Assembly: GCA_020846635.1 (NCBI GenBank)
Contig: JADLDO010000023.1
Coordinates: 1-64,000, forward strand
Direction of reading: 5' to 3'
Length of the DNA stretch: 64,000 nucleotides
Source: Caldilineaceae bacterium
GTDB lineage: Bacteria > Chloroflexota > Anaerolineae > Caldilineales > Caldilineaceae
In this document: positions 43,867 to 53,093 of the stretch, piece after piece
Position numbering within the stretch: the stretch's first letter is position 1
Layout: the number at the start of each line of letters is the position of its first letter
Made by a program: the position numbers and the translations under genes
Notes under the pieces: generated by a model
What the model was told of the DNA's origin: nothing
The model's input: the letters and a program-made list of their open reading frames with translations, nothing else
Database searches by the model: none

Positions 43867-43902
43867 TTAGCATAAAGACTAGCATCTGTATTAGCATACG
43901 AC
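43867..43902. repeat. Three TAGCAT repeats at exact 12-bp spacing
   Basis: TTAGCATAAAGA, CTAGCATCTGTA and TTAGCATACGAC lie end to end, with TAGCAT at 43868, 43880 and 43892; a GATGCTG complement lies just before. A TTATAG -10-like box is at about 43854. Regular spacing close to one helical turn suggests binding sites for a regulator between the MFS and subtilisin genes. Confidence 0.5.
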
Positions 43903-44005
43903 GCGGCAACCGTCACTGACAAACGACATTTGCGTTACGTACTGCGTCACTTGCCGATTTACTTACCGATTCCTATCATCCTATCTCCATGAGTACGGGC
44001 TTTGC

Positions 44006-46465
44006 ATGACTACGTCATCCTCTCCGTCAACCCCTCAGCATCGTCCGGCAGCGCTGGCAACGCGGCTGACCGGGCGCAATGGCAGCCGCCTTTTCGTTAC
44101 TCTGTTGGCCGCCTGGATTCTCTTGGTAACTTTTGCCGCCCAAATTACAGCCTGGGTGCAAGCCAGCCTCACATCACTGCCGGGTGATCCTGGCCCGTGG
44201 TGGAAAGCCTCGCTGGTGCAGGCCGCTTTGATTGGGCTGCCCTTACTCTTCTTTGCCACGCGTTGGCGCGTGCAGCGCTATCGCGCCATCTTTCAAAGCT
44301 GGGCCTGGGCTGTGGGCTATGGGCTGCTGCTCCTGCCCACGCGCCTATTGCCTCCCGTTGAATCGCAGACCATTATACTTTTGCAGGCATTGCTGACGCT
44401 TGGCTATTGGTTTGTCGTGCGCCGCCAGCAGCGCGAAAAGTTGCCCATTCCCCCAGCCGGGATTGGGCTGGCGCTGCTTGTAGCAAGCGTGGCCGCGCTG
44501 CCGTGGCTGCGCTGGGGCAGCCTGGGATCACCGTTGGATGTGATCCTCAACGGCGCGCTGGCGGGTGCGTTTGGGCTGCTGGTCTGGACAATCCTCCAGG
44601 TGGCGTGGATACCTGCCCAACGCCGCGATCCGCGCCGTCCGCGCCGCGACCGCTTGACGGGTGGGTTGGTGGTCGGGGTGACGCTGCTGCTGATGGCAAG
44701 CGCACTCAGCTTTAACGGCGTCCAGGTGATTTTGATGATCATGCTGCCGGCGTTGGGCTGGGCACTCTTGGCCGCGGGCGCACCGGTCATGGCAACGAGC
44801 CTGGTGGTGGCAGCGCCGCTTTTGTTGATTGATACCGATGTGGCTGTGCTTGTGGCGGGTGACTGGCTGTTGCTCTATTACCTGCTGGCTGCCCTGATAA
44901 CCATGGGGATTGGCTGGATTTTGGGGATGATCTCCTTTTTGCCCCAACCCGACCCTGCCAGGTTTATCCCGCGCCGGGTGGCGTGGGCGGCTGGGGGATT
45001 GGCGCTGCTGCTGGCGGGCGTGGTCTATGTGACCGGGGGGCAGCTTGGTTTTTATGGCGACCGCATCTTTGTCGTGCTGCGCGATCAGGCAGCGTTGAGC
45101 GAGGCTGCGGCGCTGCCTGATCTGGGCGCGCGGCGTGAGGCTGTCTATACCACGTTGGTCAACCATGCCGATGCCACGCAAGCCGATCTGCGTGCGGCGC
45201 TGGAGCGCTTTGGCATTGGCTATCGACCCTATTATTTGGTCAATGGGCTGGAAGTGGAGGGCGGGCTGTTGGTGCGCCTGTGGCTGGAGAGCCGATCCGA
45301 TGTCGCGCAACTGATGGTCAGCCCGCGCTTGCGCCCGGCAGAACCGTTGACCCTGCTGCAAGGTGAACCCCTCGTCGCGCCTACAGCACCCGAATGGAAT
45401 TTGACAAACCTCGGCGCGGATCGGGTCTGGCGCGACCTGGGCATTACAGGCGAAGGGGTTGTGATCGGCCAATCGGATTCGGGGGTGCAAGGCGATCATC
45501 CTGAATTTGCCGCGCGCTATCGCGGGCGCAGCAGCGGCGACGATTATAACTGGTTTGACCCCTGGCTGTACTCGTCCACACCCAATGACCAGGATGGACA
45601 TGGAACGCATACACTCGGCAGCGTCCTGGGTGACTCTGTCGGCATCGCGCCCGGCGCAACTTGGTTTGCCTGTGCCAATTTGGTACGCAATTTGGGCAAC
45701 GCTGCACTCTATCTCGATTGTATGCAGTTTATGCTTGCTCCTTTCCCGCGTGATGGCGATCCGCTGCATGATGGCGACCCTAGCCGCGCTGCCGATGTGC
45801 TGAACAATTCGTGGGGCTGTCCTGCCGAATTTGAAGGGTGTACACCGGAGGTCTACACCGAGGCAATGGCGGGGCTGGAGGCAGCGGGCATCTTTGTGGT
45901 CGCCTCCGCCGGCAATGATGGGCCATTGTGCAGCACAGTGAGTGCGCCTCCGGCGATCTATGAGCAAGCCTTGAGCGTGGGCGCGGTGGACGAAGCGGGC
46001 GACTTGGCAAACTTTAGCAGCGCAGGCCCGGTGACGGTGGATGGCAGCGGGCGGATCAAGCCCGACATCCTCGCTCCTGGGGTCGATATTCTGTCGGCCT
46101 GGCCGGGCAGTGGCTATCAGCGGGCTTCGGGAACCTCAATGGCCGGGCCGCATGTGGCAGGGGTAGTGGCGTTGATCTGGTCGGCGAATCCGGCGCTGCG
46201 CGGGGATATTGAGCGCACAAGGACGATCTTGCAAGAGACCGCGCGCCCCTTCCACGGGAACTTGGAGAATGCTTCACCGCTGGTGGATAACCCGGTTCCC
46301 AATCAGATCGAGGGTGCGGGCAGACCTTTGGCCGAGTGGCTGGGCGTGCAGATGGATCGTAGCTGCCTGGCCCAAACCGACCTGACCATCATTCCCAACA
46401 ATGTGGCTGGTTATGGCGTTGTGGATGCCTATGCCGCTGTGCAGGCTGCGCTTGCTCTCCAGTAG
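44006..46465 (+). CDS. Membrane-embedded subtilisin-like serine protease (S8)
   Basis: 819 residues. The first ~345 hold about nine hydrophobic helices (the first at 29-50, the last near 328-345), an unusual anchor for this family. Residues ~345-465 resemble a propeptide-like region (RREAVYTTLVNHADATQADLRAAL). The catalytic domain has all three motifs: Asp491 in QSDSGVQGDHPEF, His532 in DGHGTHTLG and Ser711 in GTSMAGPHVAG, with the oxyanion Asn in NNSWGC / ASAGNDG. The active domain should face outside. Typical subtilisins are secreted, so this is a membrane protease with a possible sensing or processing role. No adjacent substrate is evident. Confidence 0.9.
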   Translation: MTTSSSPSTPQHRPAALATRLTGRNGSRLFVTLLAAWILLVTFAAQITAWVQASLTSLPGDPGPWWKASLVQAALIGLPLLFFATRWRVQRYRAIFQSWAWAVGYGLLLLPTRLLPPVESQTIILLQALLTLGYWFVVRRQQREKLPIPPAGIGLALLVASVAALPWLRWGSLGSPLDVILNGALAGAFGLLVWTILQVAWIPAQRRDPRRPRRDRLTGGLVVGVTLLLMASALSFNGVQVILMIMLPALGWALLAAGAPVMATSLVVAAPLLLIDTDVAVLVAGDWLLLYYLLAALITMGIGWILGMISFLPQPDPARFIPRRVAWAAGGLALLLAGVVYVTGGQLGFYGDRIFVVLRDQAALSEAAALPDLGARREAVYTTLVNHADATQADLRAALERFGIGYRPYYLVNGLEVEGGLLVRLWLESRSDVAQLMVSPRLRPAEPLTLLQGEPLVAPTAPEWNLTNLGADRVWRDLGITGEGVVIGQSDSGVQGDHPEFAARYRGRSSGDDYNWFDPWLYSSTPNDQDGHGTHTLGSVLGDSVGIAPGATWFACANLVRNLGNAALYLDCMQFMLAPFPRDGDPLHDGDPSRAADVLNNSWGCPAEFEGCTPEVYTEAMAGLEAAGIFVVASAGNDGPLCSTVSAPPAIYEQALSVGAVDEAGDLANFSSAGPVTVDGSGRIKPDILAPGVDILSAWPGSGYQRASGTSMAGPHVAGVVALIWSANPALRGDIERTRTILQETARPFHGNLENASPLVDNPVPNQIEGAGRPLAEWLGVQMDRSCLAQTDLTIIPNNVAGYGVVDAYAAVQAALALQ

Positions 46466-46546
46466 CCTAGCTCACCGCTCTGGCGAGGGGGGTGGTGTAG
46501 AGTTGAGGGTAAATAGACACAACAAAATAAATAAGACAGGAACCTT

Positions 46547-47683
46547 ATGGATTCGCGAGCTTTGCTAAACTACTTCGAGACACACCAAGCGGAAATGTTG
46601 CGCGTCATTGAGCAGTTGGTGACACAGGAGACACCCAGCGGCGACAAAGCGCGCCTGGATGCATTTGCCGCGTTCTTGGCCCAGCGTTTGCGCGAGGCGG
46701 GGGCGACGGTAGAAATCCTGCCCAATGCCGAGCGGGGCGACCATGTGCGCGCCCGTTTCGGCCCCGATACAGGGGCCAAGCCCGCGCTGATCCTCTGTCA
46801 TTATGACACGGTTTGGGCTGTGGGGAGTCTGGCGACCCACCCCTACCGTATCGAGGAAGGCAAAGCCTATGGGCCGGGGATCTTTGACATGCAAAGCAGC
46901 CTCATGTTGGCCGAGTATGCGGCGCGGGCGACGCGTGATCTGGCGCTTGATCTGCCGCGCCCTGTGACCATTTTGATCACCTCGGATGAGGAAGTGGGCA
47001 GCCTCACCTCGCGCACGTTGATTGAAGAAGAAGCACTGCAATCGGCCTATGTCCTGGTGATGGAGTCCCCCCTGCCTGGCGGGGTGATTAAGACGAGCCG
47101 GAAGGGGGTCGGTCGCTTCAATTTGGAGGTGACAGGCCGCGCTGCCCACGCTGGCGTAGAACCGGAGCGTGGCATCAGCGCGATCCAGGAGCTAGCCCAC
47201 CAGATTTTGAAGTTGCATAGTCTTACGGATATGAGCCAGGGAACGACGGTCAACGTGGGTGTCGTGCAGGGGGGGACGGTTTCCAATGTCGTTGCCGCGC
47301 ACGCCACAGCCGAGATCGATGTGCGCGCCTGGACGCAGAGCGAGGCCGACCGTCTCTTGCACGCCATTACGGGACTGACGCCGGTGACAGCAGGCGCAAC
47401 TTTGCAGGTGACAGGTGGGTGGAATCGCCCTCCTTTGGAGCGCAGCGTTACCGCAGAACTCTTTGCCAAGACCCAGATAATCGGGCGCACGTTGGGGCTG
47501 GAATTGGCCGAGGGCGGCACAGGGGGTGGCAGCGACGGCAATCTGACCGGCGCGTTGGGGATTCCCACACTCGATGGATTGGGCGTCCCCGGACATGGAG
47601 CGCACGCCGACCATGAGCATATCGAAGTTGACCAGATTGCAGGCCGCGCTGCGCTGCTTGTGGCTTTATTGGCGGAACTTTAA
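46547..47683 (+). CDS. M20-family metallopeptidase, carboxypeptidase G2-like
   Basis: 378-residue dizinc peptidase. It shows CHYDTVWAVG (His and Asp ligands), GPGIFDMQSS, TSDEEVGS (catalytic and ligand Glu), the dimerisation domain (GRAAHAGVEPERGISAIQELA) and a C-terminal GHGAHADHEH with the last ligand His. HYDTVW is typical of glutamate carboxypeptidase/CPG2 members, which release C-terminal Glu or Asp. No signal peptide, so cytoplasmic. It starts 82 bases after the subtilisin gene on the same strand, which may hint at shared peptide breakdown, though they have different locations. Confidence 0.88.
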   Translation: MDSRALLNYFETHQAEMLRVIEQLVTQETPSGDKARLDAFAAFLAQRLREAGATVEILPNAERGDHVRARFGPDTGAKPALILCHYDTVWAVGSLATHPYRIEEGKAYGPGIFDMQSSLMLAEYAARATRDLALDLPRPVTILITSDEEVGSLTSRTLIEEEALQSAYVLVMESPLPGGVIKTSRKGVGRFNLEVTGRAAHAGVEPERGISAIQELAHQILKLHSLTDMSQGTTVNVGVVQGGTVSNVVAAHATAEIDVRAWTQSEADRLLHAITGLTPVTAGATLQVTGGWNRPPLERSVTAELFAKTQIIGRTLGLELAEGGTGGGSDGNLTGALGIPTLDGLGVPGHGAHADHEHIEVDQIAGRAALLVALLAEL

Positions 47684-47829
47684 TCGATAAAATCAGTCAT
47701 AATAGTACGGGGTATACATAACTATCGGTAGATGACGTCTGGGAGGTACGTCCACTGCCATCCGTTTTGTATCAGTTAACAATCACTAAAATGACAATGA
47801 TTAGAATTTGGAGGTAACCAGCGATTCAC

Positions 47830-49413
47830 ATGATGAACTGTATCCCTCGTCGAGAATTTATCCTGCTCCAAGCCCGCGGCGGATTGCGTTTTGCTGCGCT
47901 GTTGGTCGCAATCGTCGCCTTGATCTTGATCCCCGTACAGCCGGTGGCAGCCCAAGCTGTGGGGCCGGTCTTTGCGCTGCCAGGGACGTTGATGCGCGCC
48001 TTTAATCGCAGCTATGACACCATTCTCACCACCGCAAATGGCGTGCAATATGGCTTGGTGGGGCAAACGCCCGACATCGAGTCGCAGATTGTGGCGTTTC
48101 GCGACCAGAACGCCGACCTAGAGATCAAGGTTTGGGGTGATCGCTTTGCGGCTACGAGTGCGGATGACCTGGAGGTGATTGTGGTCTCCAGCATCCAAAC
48201 AGCAGAAGTGGCCCAGCCCACGCCCGCTGCAACGCCAGCGCCAACATCTGCCGCCACACCTACACCAACCACTACACTAACCACTACACCAACCACTGCA
48301 CCCACGGCTGCGCCTACCACCGCGCCGACACCCGCAGTGCCGGTGGCAGTGGTGACGGCAGCGAATGTGAATGTACGAAGCGGCCCCGGCACTGACTATG
48401 CGCGGGTGGGCAACCTGGTTGCGGGGCAAAGCTGTACGATTACGGGCCGTAATCAAGCGTCCACCTGGTGGCAATTAAGCTGCCCACCTCCGGTCAGCGG
48501 TTGGGTTCTTGGCGATCTGTTGGCGCTCGCCGGCCCGGTTTCCACTGTGCCTGTGGTGCAAACCGCGCCGCCGCCTACCCCGGTTCCCGCTCCAACCTTT
48601 GCGTTCTGGCGATCTTCCTTCTATGACAACATGTTCTTGCAAGGCTCGCCTGTCTTGACGGTAGATTCGCCCAACATTGATTTCAATTGGGGTGAAGGCT
48701 CGCCTGGGCCTGGCATCCCCATCGACCGTTTCTCGGCCCGTTTCGAGCGGACTTTGGACTTTGCCTACGGAACCTATGAGATTGCGATGACCTTCGATGA
48801 TGGGGCGCGCCTTTACATTGATAACCAGTTGGTGATCGATGACTGGAATCTGAATCCGAGCCGCACCCGCACCGTGCGCCAAGTCTTGTCCGGCTCAAAA
48901 CGCTTCCGAGTTGACTACTTTGAAGGGAGCGCGTTTGCGCGCATCCAGCTTTCGATTAACCTGGTGAGTTCAAGCGAGGTGTGGCAGGCTTCGTATTTTA
49001 CAAACCGGGATTTGGCGGGCAATGCGGTGTTGAGCCGCGGCGAGCCGCGCGGTGGCAGCGCCCCGCTCGATTACAGTTGGGGTCAGGGCGCACCCGCTAC
49101 CGGTGTGCCGGTCGATAATTGGTCGGCACGTTGGGTGGGGACCTTTGGCTTTGAGGGAGGCGATTACCGCTTTATCAGTAACGTGGATGACGGGATTCGC
49201 GTCTACATCGACGGGATTCTGATCCTGGATCGCTGGGAAGCCGGCTTTCACTCGAACGTCACCAACACCTTCCGCAGCCTGGGCGCGGGCAACCATCAGA
49301 TCCGCGTGGAATACTTCGAGGACACCGGCAATGCCCAAGTGCGCGTCTGGTGGGAACGGATCAGCGGGGGTGGCAATAACACTCCCGACCCCGGACGCCC
49401 CCGCGACGAATAA
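47830..49413 (+). CDS. Secreted SH3b plus double PA14-like domain protein
   Basis: 527 residues. An N-terminal signal or anchor (FAALLVAIVALILIPVQPVAAQA, ends near 42) is followed by a small domain, a Pro/Thr/Ala-rich linker (about 128-170, TPTPTTTLTTTPTTAPT-type), a bacterial SH3 domain (NVNVRSGPGTDYARVGNLVAGQSC...GWVLGDLL) and two PA14-like modules of about 140 residues each, starting FWRSSFYDNMFL and VWQASYFTNRDL and containing DDGARLYIDNQLVIDDW / DDGIRVYIDGILILDRW. SH3b binds peptidoglycan and PA14 binds sugars, so cell-surface binding is likely. GGAGGT lies 13 bases before the ATG, a rather long spacing. Ends 39 bases before a shared terminator. Confidence 0.85.
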   Translation: MMNCIPRREFILLQARGGLRFAALLVAIVALILIPVQPVAAQAVGPVFALPGTLMRAFNRSYDTILTTANGVQYGLVGQTPDIESQIVAFRDQNADLEIKVWGDRFAATSADDLEVIVVSSIQTAEVAQPTPAATPAPTSAATPTPTTTLTTTPTTAPTAAPTTAPTPAVPVAVVTAANVNVRSGPGTDYARVGNLVAGQSCTITGRNQASTWWQLSCPPPVSGWVLGDLLALAGPVSTVPVVQTAPPPTPVPAPTFAFWRSSFYDNMFLQGSPVLTVDSPNIDFNWGEGSPGPGIPIDRFSARFERTLDFAYGTYEIAMTFDDGARLYIDNQLVIDDWNLNPSRTRTVRQVLSGSKRFRVDYFEGSAFARIQLSINLVSSSEVWQASYFTNRDLAGNAVLSRGEPRGGSAPLDYSWGQGAPATGVPVDNWSARWVGTFGFEGGDYRFISNVDDGIRVYIDGILILDRWEAGFHSNVTNTFRSLGAGNHQIRVEYFEDTGNAQVRVWWERISGGGNNTPDPGRPRDE

Positions 49414-49451
49414 GCCATCCGATCCGTAGGGGTACGAACACCCTTTGACCT

Positions 49452-49489
49452 AAACCCTCCCGGAAGCTCAGAAGCTTCCGGGAGGGTTT
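49452..49489. terminator. Bidirectional hairpin terminator between convergent genes
   Basis: AAACCCTCCCGGAAGCT and its complement form a perfect 17-bp stem with a CAGA loop. T/A runs on both sides allow it to end the PA14 gene on + and the CapA gene on -. It is the longest of the four similar hairpins in the window. Confidence 0.85.
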
Positions 49490-49501
49490 TCTGATTGCCG
49501 A

Positions 49502-51274
49502 TCAGGGCCGCGCAGGCGCAGCGTTAAAGACGCGCGTGAGAATCTCCGCACGTTCGTCCTCTGTGGCCCAGCGGGGCTGGGCATAGTCCTCAAGGACAGC
49601 CGTGAGAATCTCCGTGTTAATCACCTGCCCGTTGTAGATGGTATGGCGTGCCATCTGTTCGGTGCGCGTCTCCCAACTCCACATCTGGTCGAAGAAGAGA
49701 TTGCCCAGCCCATAGCTGATCGTGCCGGGGCCGCCGGGGTCGTTGGCTCCATAGGTCTCCCACGCCTGGGGCACATGGCTTTGCACCCCCGTCACAATGT
49801 CCGCACCGGCATCACGCAGCTCGCGAAACTCCTGTACCTGTTGGAAAGTGGGGGATGGCTCATAGATCTCTAGGTATTGCAGTTCGACCGCTACAATATC
49901 CACTTCCTGGGCAAGCTCCTCCACCCGCGCCAGGATCTCCTCTTTGTGATCATAAAAATGGCAAGCACCCGGCAGATCATCGGTAGCCCAGGCGGTCTCT
50001 GGGCCAAAGGCGAGGGCCGCCACAAAGGCAAAGGTGTTGCCGTGGTCTTCCCAAAGCAGCGGTGCACACGCTTCTTCCACATCAAAGCCGCTGCCATAAA
50101 TGGGAATGTTGTTCTCCCGATAGAAGGTCAAGGATTCGGTCGCGCCATCGCGGCCAAAATCGTTGACATGGTTGCCGCTCAACCCCACGATGTCGGTGCC
50201 GATGGCTTCCAGGATTTCCCAATAGGAGGTATGGCTGCACAAGGTCAGGTTGTTGGCGGTATTGTTGACCACGCAATCGTCCAGGAATGGAATTTCGTTG
50301 CTGACATGGGTGATGTCTGCTGCCGCCAGCGTGTCGGAGATGACCGCGGCGGGATAGGTGAGGTAGTTGCGTTCGATGGCATCTGCGGTCCCGCGCGAGA
50401 TGGCAGTGACACCCGTCATGATCAGCGTGGTCACTTTGGAGGGATCGCGGTTGGTTGCAGGCGTGACCGCACGCGAGAGCAGGGGGACGAGCAGCGCCAT
50501 TTCCTTGCCGCGTATTTGCAGCATGGAGATCAGCGGGTAGGTAGCAGGGTCAAAATGATTGCTGAGAACGTTGACGCCATCCACGGTCAGCACCTTGAAG
50601 CGCGGGTCGATCTCATCAAAGGGGATAATACCGAGCGCGTCGGGCCTCTCCTCCAGGGCCGTGAGCAGGTCGCCCGGCTCCGCTGTCACCGCGCTGCCGG
50701 AGCCAAGCACCGGTTCGAGCAGTTGCAGCGTGGCGCTGCTTGCCAGGAGGGGGCCATCGCTCAACCCTTGCCAGCGCAATTGCAATTCTTCGAGTGAAAT
50801 GTCATCGGTGAGGGTGGCAAAGGGCGCGACAACGGCAAAGAAGCGCTGGGCCAGCGCCACCTCTGCCCCTCCCCAACTGCCCGCCTCAATCACAACCTTC
50901 GCATTGTCAACCTGGTCTAGAAGCTGCACCGGATAGATGCCATTGGTGGCTTCTACCTGGTCGATCTGGTTAAGCGCAGCCATCAGCGGGCCAACCCACT
51001 CTTCGGGCAGCCCAGGGTCGAGTGCCACGGTTAAGGGGCCGTTGAGCGCGACCGGGGCAAATGTTGCCGTCGGCGCGGGCGTTGCAGTCGGTGCGCGACC
51101 TGCGGTGGGGCGGGGGGATGGGGTCGAGAAGTGGGTGGCGGGTGGCACCGGGTGCGGCACTGAGGCGACCGGCGTCATGGGCATGGGGGGCAAGACGGCT
51201 CCTTGCGCTGTACAACTCACAAGGAATACGCTCACACAGAGCCAACAGCTCAGGCGAATCAATCTTGTAAACAT
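49502..51274 (-). CDS. CapA-family lipoprotein with N-terminal solute-binding-like domain
   Basis: About 590 residues. A lipoprotein signal (WLCVSVFLVSC, Cys21) and a Pro/Thr/Ala linker lead to a PstS-like periplasmic-binding region (about 75-270, FFAVVAPFATLTDDISLEELQLRWQG and GIIPFDEID) and then a CapA/PgsA metallophosphoesterase-like domain (about 275-570: NEIPFLDDC, GLSGNHVNDFG, GADIVTGVQSHVPQ, SYGLGNLFFDQ). CapA proteins act in poly-gamma-glutamate capsule handling, though many homologues are uncharacterised. ATG 51274 gives the signal; a longer frame to 51391 begins near the predicted transcription start. No pgsB/C genes are near, so a capsule role is uncertain. Confidence 0.87.
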   Translation of the reverse strand: MFTRLIRLSCWLCVSVFLVSCTAQGAVLPPMPMTPVASVPHPVPPATHFSTPSPRPTAGRAPTATPAPTATFAPVALNGPLTVALDPGLPEEWVGPLMAALNQIDQVEATNGIYPVQLLDQVDNAKVVIEAGSWGGAEVALAQRFFAVVAPFATLTDDISLEELQLRWQGLSDGPLLASSATLQLLEPVLGSGSAVTAEPGDLLTALEERPDALGIIPFDEIDPRFKVLTVDGVNVLSNHFDPATYPLISMLQIRGKEMALLVPLLSRAVTPATNRDPSKVTTLIMTGVTAISRGTADAIERNYLTYPAAVISDTLAAADITHVSNEIPFLDDCVVNNTANNLTLCSHTSYWEILEAIGTDIVGLSGNHVNDFGRDGATESLTFYRENNIPIYGSGFDVEEACAPLLWEDHGNTFAFVAALAFGPETAWATDDLPGACHFYDHKEEILARVEELAQEVDIVAVELQYLEIYEPSPTFQQVQEFRELRDAGADIVTGVQSHVPQAWETYGANDPGGPGTISYGLGNLFFDQMWSWETRTEQMARHTIYNGQVINTEILTAVLEDYAQPRWATEDERAEILTRVFNAAPARP

Positions 51275-51403
51275 AGGGATCGCTTTGCGTTTGTGGTGAA
51301 AGTCGAATAAGGACAAAGGCGAATGATCCAGGCGAATCAGGCTAGCCAAGCCGGGCTGCCAACCCCTCTTGGGCCAGTGATGCTGGATCAAATGAACGTG
51401 CTG

Positions 51404-51432
51404 AGTATAACAGAGGCGAGGTGACGAAACAA
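51404..51432 (-). promoter_or_regulatory. Putative promoter for the CapA gene
   Basis: On the minus strand TTGTTT (51432-51427), 17 bases, then TATACT (51409-51404). It would start transcription near 51397, giving a leader of about 120 bases before ATG 51274. The 358-base gap 51275-51632 holds no gene. Confidence 0.45.
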
Positions 51433-51632
51433 GCAGATCGGCAATCGACGCTACGGCAAATGACGGTTTTCCTGCGCCTGTGTACTGCTCATACTAAAGC
51501 TGTGTGACAGGCTCCAGCCCTTGTCAATAAAGAGGCATTGGGCAAGCCATACCACGATTAGCAATGCAGATATTGATATGAAAAGGCACGCAGGCTATCG
51601 CAGATAGGCTCATGCAGATAAGGATTATCGTC

Positions 51633-52016
51633 ATGTCACGCCGTCTCCCTGGTTCTCTTTTGCTGGTTTTGCTGTTGATGGGGTTACTCTATACGCGCGT
51701 CGCATGGGCCGAAAGCAGTGCGCCCCAAACCGGAACTGTGCAGGTAAGCGTTTCGCCGCTGCTGCTGCTTTTGAACGATGAGGTGACGATTCAGGTCGGC
51801 CCATACACCTGCCGTTTTGTGAAGGACAGTACCCCCGCCAGTGTTTGCTCAAACCTGCCCCCAGGCGAGTACGAGGTCAGCGCGCAGGCCGAAGGCTATA
51901 TCGTTTCCCCATCTGCCTATCACATTGAGGTGCCTTCCAAGATGAACAGCGACCTCTATTTCAGGTTTTATGCCAATAACCACCAACTTTACATGCCCAG
52001 CTTGCAGGTAGAGTAG
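51633..52016 (+). CDS. Small secreted protein with PEGA/carboxypeptidase-regulatory-like fold
   Basis: 127 residues. A signal peptide (LPGSLLLVLLLMGLLYTRVAWA) is followed by a beta-rich region with VTIQVGPYTCRFVKDSTPASVCSNLPPGEYEVSAQAEGY, the pattern of PEGA or carboxypeptidase-regulatory-like domains: a Gly-Pro-x-Tyr turn, then 'xLPPGxYxVxAxxxGY'. Two Cys could form a disulphide. I chose ATG 51633, with AAGG eight bases before; an in-frame ATG seven codons earlier also fits. Function unknown. Confidence 0.65.
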   Translation: MSRRLPGSLLLVLLLMGLLYTRVAWAESSAPQTGTVQVSVSPLLLLLNDEVTIQVGPYTCRFVKDSTPASVCSNLPPGEYEVSAQAEGYIVSPSAYHIEVPSKMNSDLYFRFYANNHQLYMPSLQVE

Positions 52017-52050
52017 CAAGTTTGTAGGGGCTGTTGTCTCATTTCCAGCC

Positions 52051-52079
52051 TTGCCGCGCTCCCTCTCCGTGGGTACAAT
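52051..52079 (+). promoter_or_regulatory. Putative promoter for the SDR gene
   Basis: TTGCCG (52051-52056), 17 bases, then TACAAT (52074-52079), ending 70 bases before the SDR start codon. GAGG lies nine bases before that ATG. Confidence 0.45.
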
Positions 52080-52148
52080 GCAAAGTGCCGTTGCCATGTG
52101 GCGATGGTTCTTTCCCTTGCCTGTACTCCGGTTTGAGGATGCTCCCCT

Positions 52149-52952
52149 ATGTCTGATCTACTCTCTGATTTGAACGCTGCTTCGATTCCCCATGCGAGTT
52201 CTGCGCGTGTCGCCATTGTTACGGGCGGGGCGGGTGGAATTGGCCGCGCCATTGCCAAAGCCTTGCAGCGCGCAGGCCATCAGGTGGTGGTGGCGGATCG
52301 CCAGTTCGATGCCGCTCAAGCTGTCGCCACCGAGGTCGATGGGCTGGCGCTCGCGGTTGAATTGGCGCAAGCGGGCTCCTGCCGTAACCTGGTGGCGCAG
52401 ACTGTCGCGCACTATGGCCGCGTGGATATTTTGGTCAACAACGCCGGTTTCCAGCATATCGCACCGATTGAGGAATTCCCCGACGAAGTGTGGGAGACGA
52501 TGCTGGCGGTTATGCTCACCGCGCCGTTCCTGCTCACCAAAGCGGTCTGGCCCTATATGAAAGCGCAGGGCTGGGGGCGTATCGTCAACCTCGGCTCAAT
52601 CCACAGCGTGCGCGCCTCGCCCTTTAAGGTCGGCTATATCACTGCCAAGCATGGGCTGTTGGGGCTGACGCGCACCGCGGCGCGCGAAGGAGGCGAATGG
52701 GGCATCACAGTCAACGCGCTGCTGCCCTCCTATGTACGGACACCGCTGGTCGAAGGGCAGATTGCCGACCAGGCCCGCACCCGCAATCTTGCTCCCGATG
52801 AGGTGGTGGACAGGGTGTTTCTGGCGCAGGCAGCCATTAAGCGGCTGATCGAACCGGATGAAGTAGGCAGTTTGGTCGCCTATCTTTGCTCAGATGCCGC
52901 CGCGCCCATTACAGGCGTGGATTGGGCAATTGATGTGGGCTGGACTGCATGA
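52149..52952 (+). CDS. 3-Hydroxybutyrate dehydrogenase-like SDR
   Basis: 267-residue NAD(P)-dependent classical short-chain dehydrogenase. TGGAGGIGRAIA is the cofactor loop, NNAGFQHIAPIEEFP the structural NNAG, the catalytic Ser is in NLGSIHS, and YITAKHG gives Tyr-x3-Lys. The segments GFQHIAPIEEFP and PSYVRTPLVEGQIADQA are characteristic of D-3-hydroxybutyrate dehydrogenases, which link hydroxybutyrate and acetoacetate. The island at 13464 has an acetoacetate decarboxylase-like gene, but the two are far apart. Cytoplasmic. Confidence 0.87.
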   Translation: MSDLLSDLNAASIPHASSARVAIVTGGAGGIGRAIAKALQRAGHQVVVADRQFDAAQAVATEVDGLALAVELAQAGSCRNLVAQTVAHYGRVDILVNNAGFQHIAPIEEFPDEVWETMLAVMLTAPFLLTKAVWPYMKAQGWGRIVNLGSIHSVRASPFKVGYITAKHGLLGLTRTAAREGGEWGITVNALLPSYVRTPLVEGQIADQARTRNLAPDEVVDRVFLAQAAIKRLIEPDEVGSLVAYLCSDAAAPITGVDWAIDVGWTA

Positions 52953-53007
52953 GCCACCCCAAGCGGCAGGTTGGATGCAGAAGCGCCGGTTTTCTCTAGC
53001 CGGGTAC

Positions 53008-53051
53008 TTGGATCATAAGCGTAAAGCATATATATTGAAGTATATATTCAA
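53008..53051 (+). promoter_or_regulatory. Promoter with overlapping TTGAA/TTCAA dyad
   Basis: TTGGAT (53008-53013), 17 bases, TATATT (53031-53036). A TTGAA - 7 bases - TTCAA dyad spans 53035-53051, overlapping the expected start of transcription, so a repressor could bind there. It reads into the DUF4157 gene. Confidence 0.45.
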
Positions 53052-53093
53052 GCGCAGGAGTCTGTAACCTAACAACCCCCAGGAGGTCCCACT

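Noticed and set aside
44528..45967. 479-codon minus-strand frame inside the subtilisin gene
   Set aside because: Antisense to a confident gene; rich in Gln, His and Arg as typical of shadow frames; no family resemblance.
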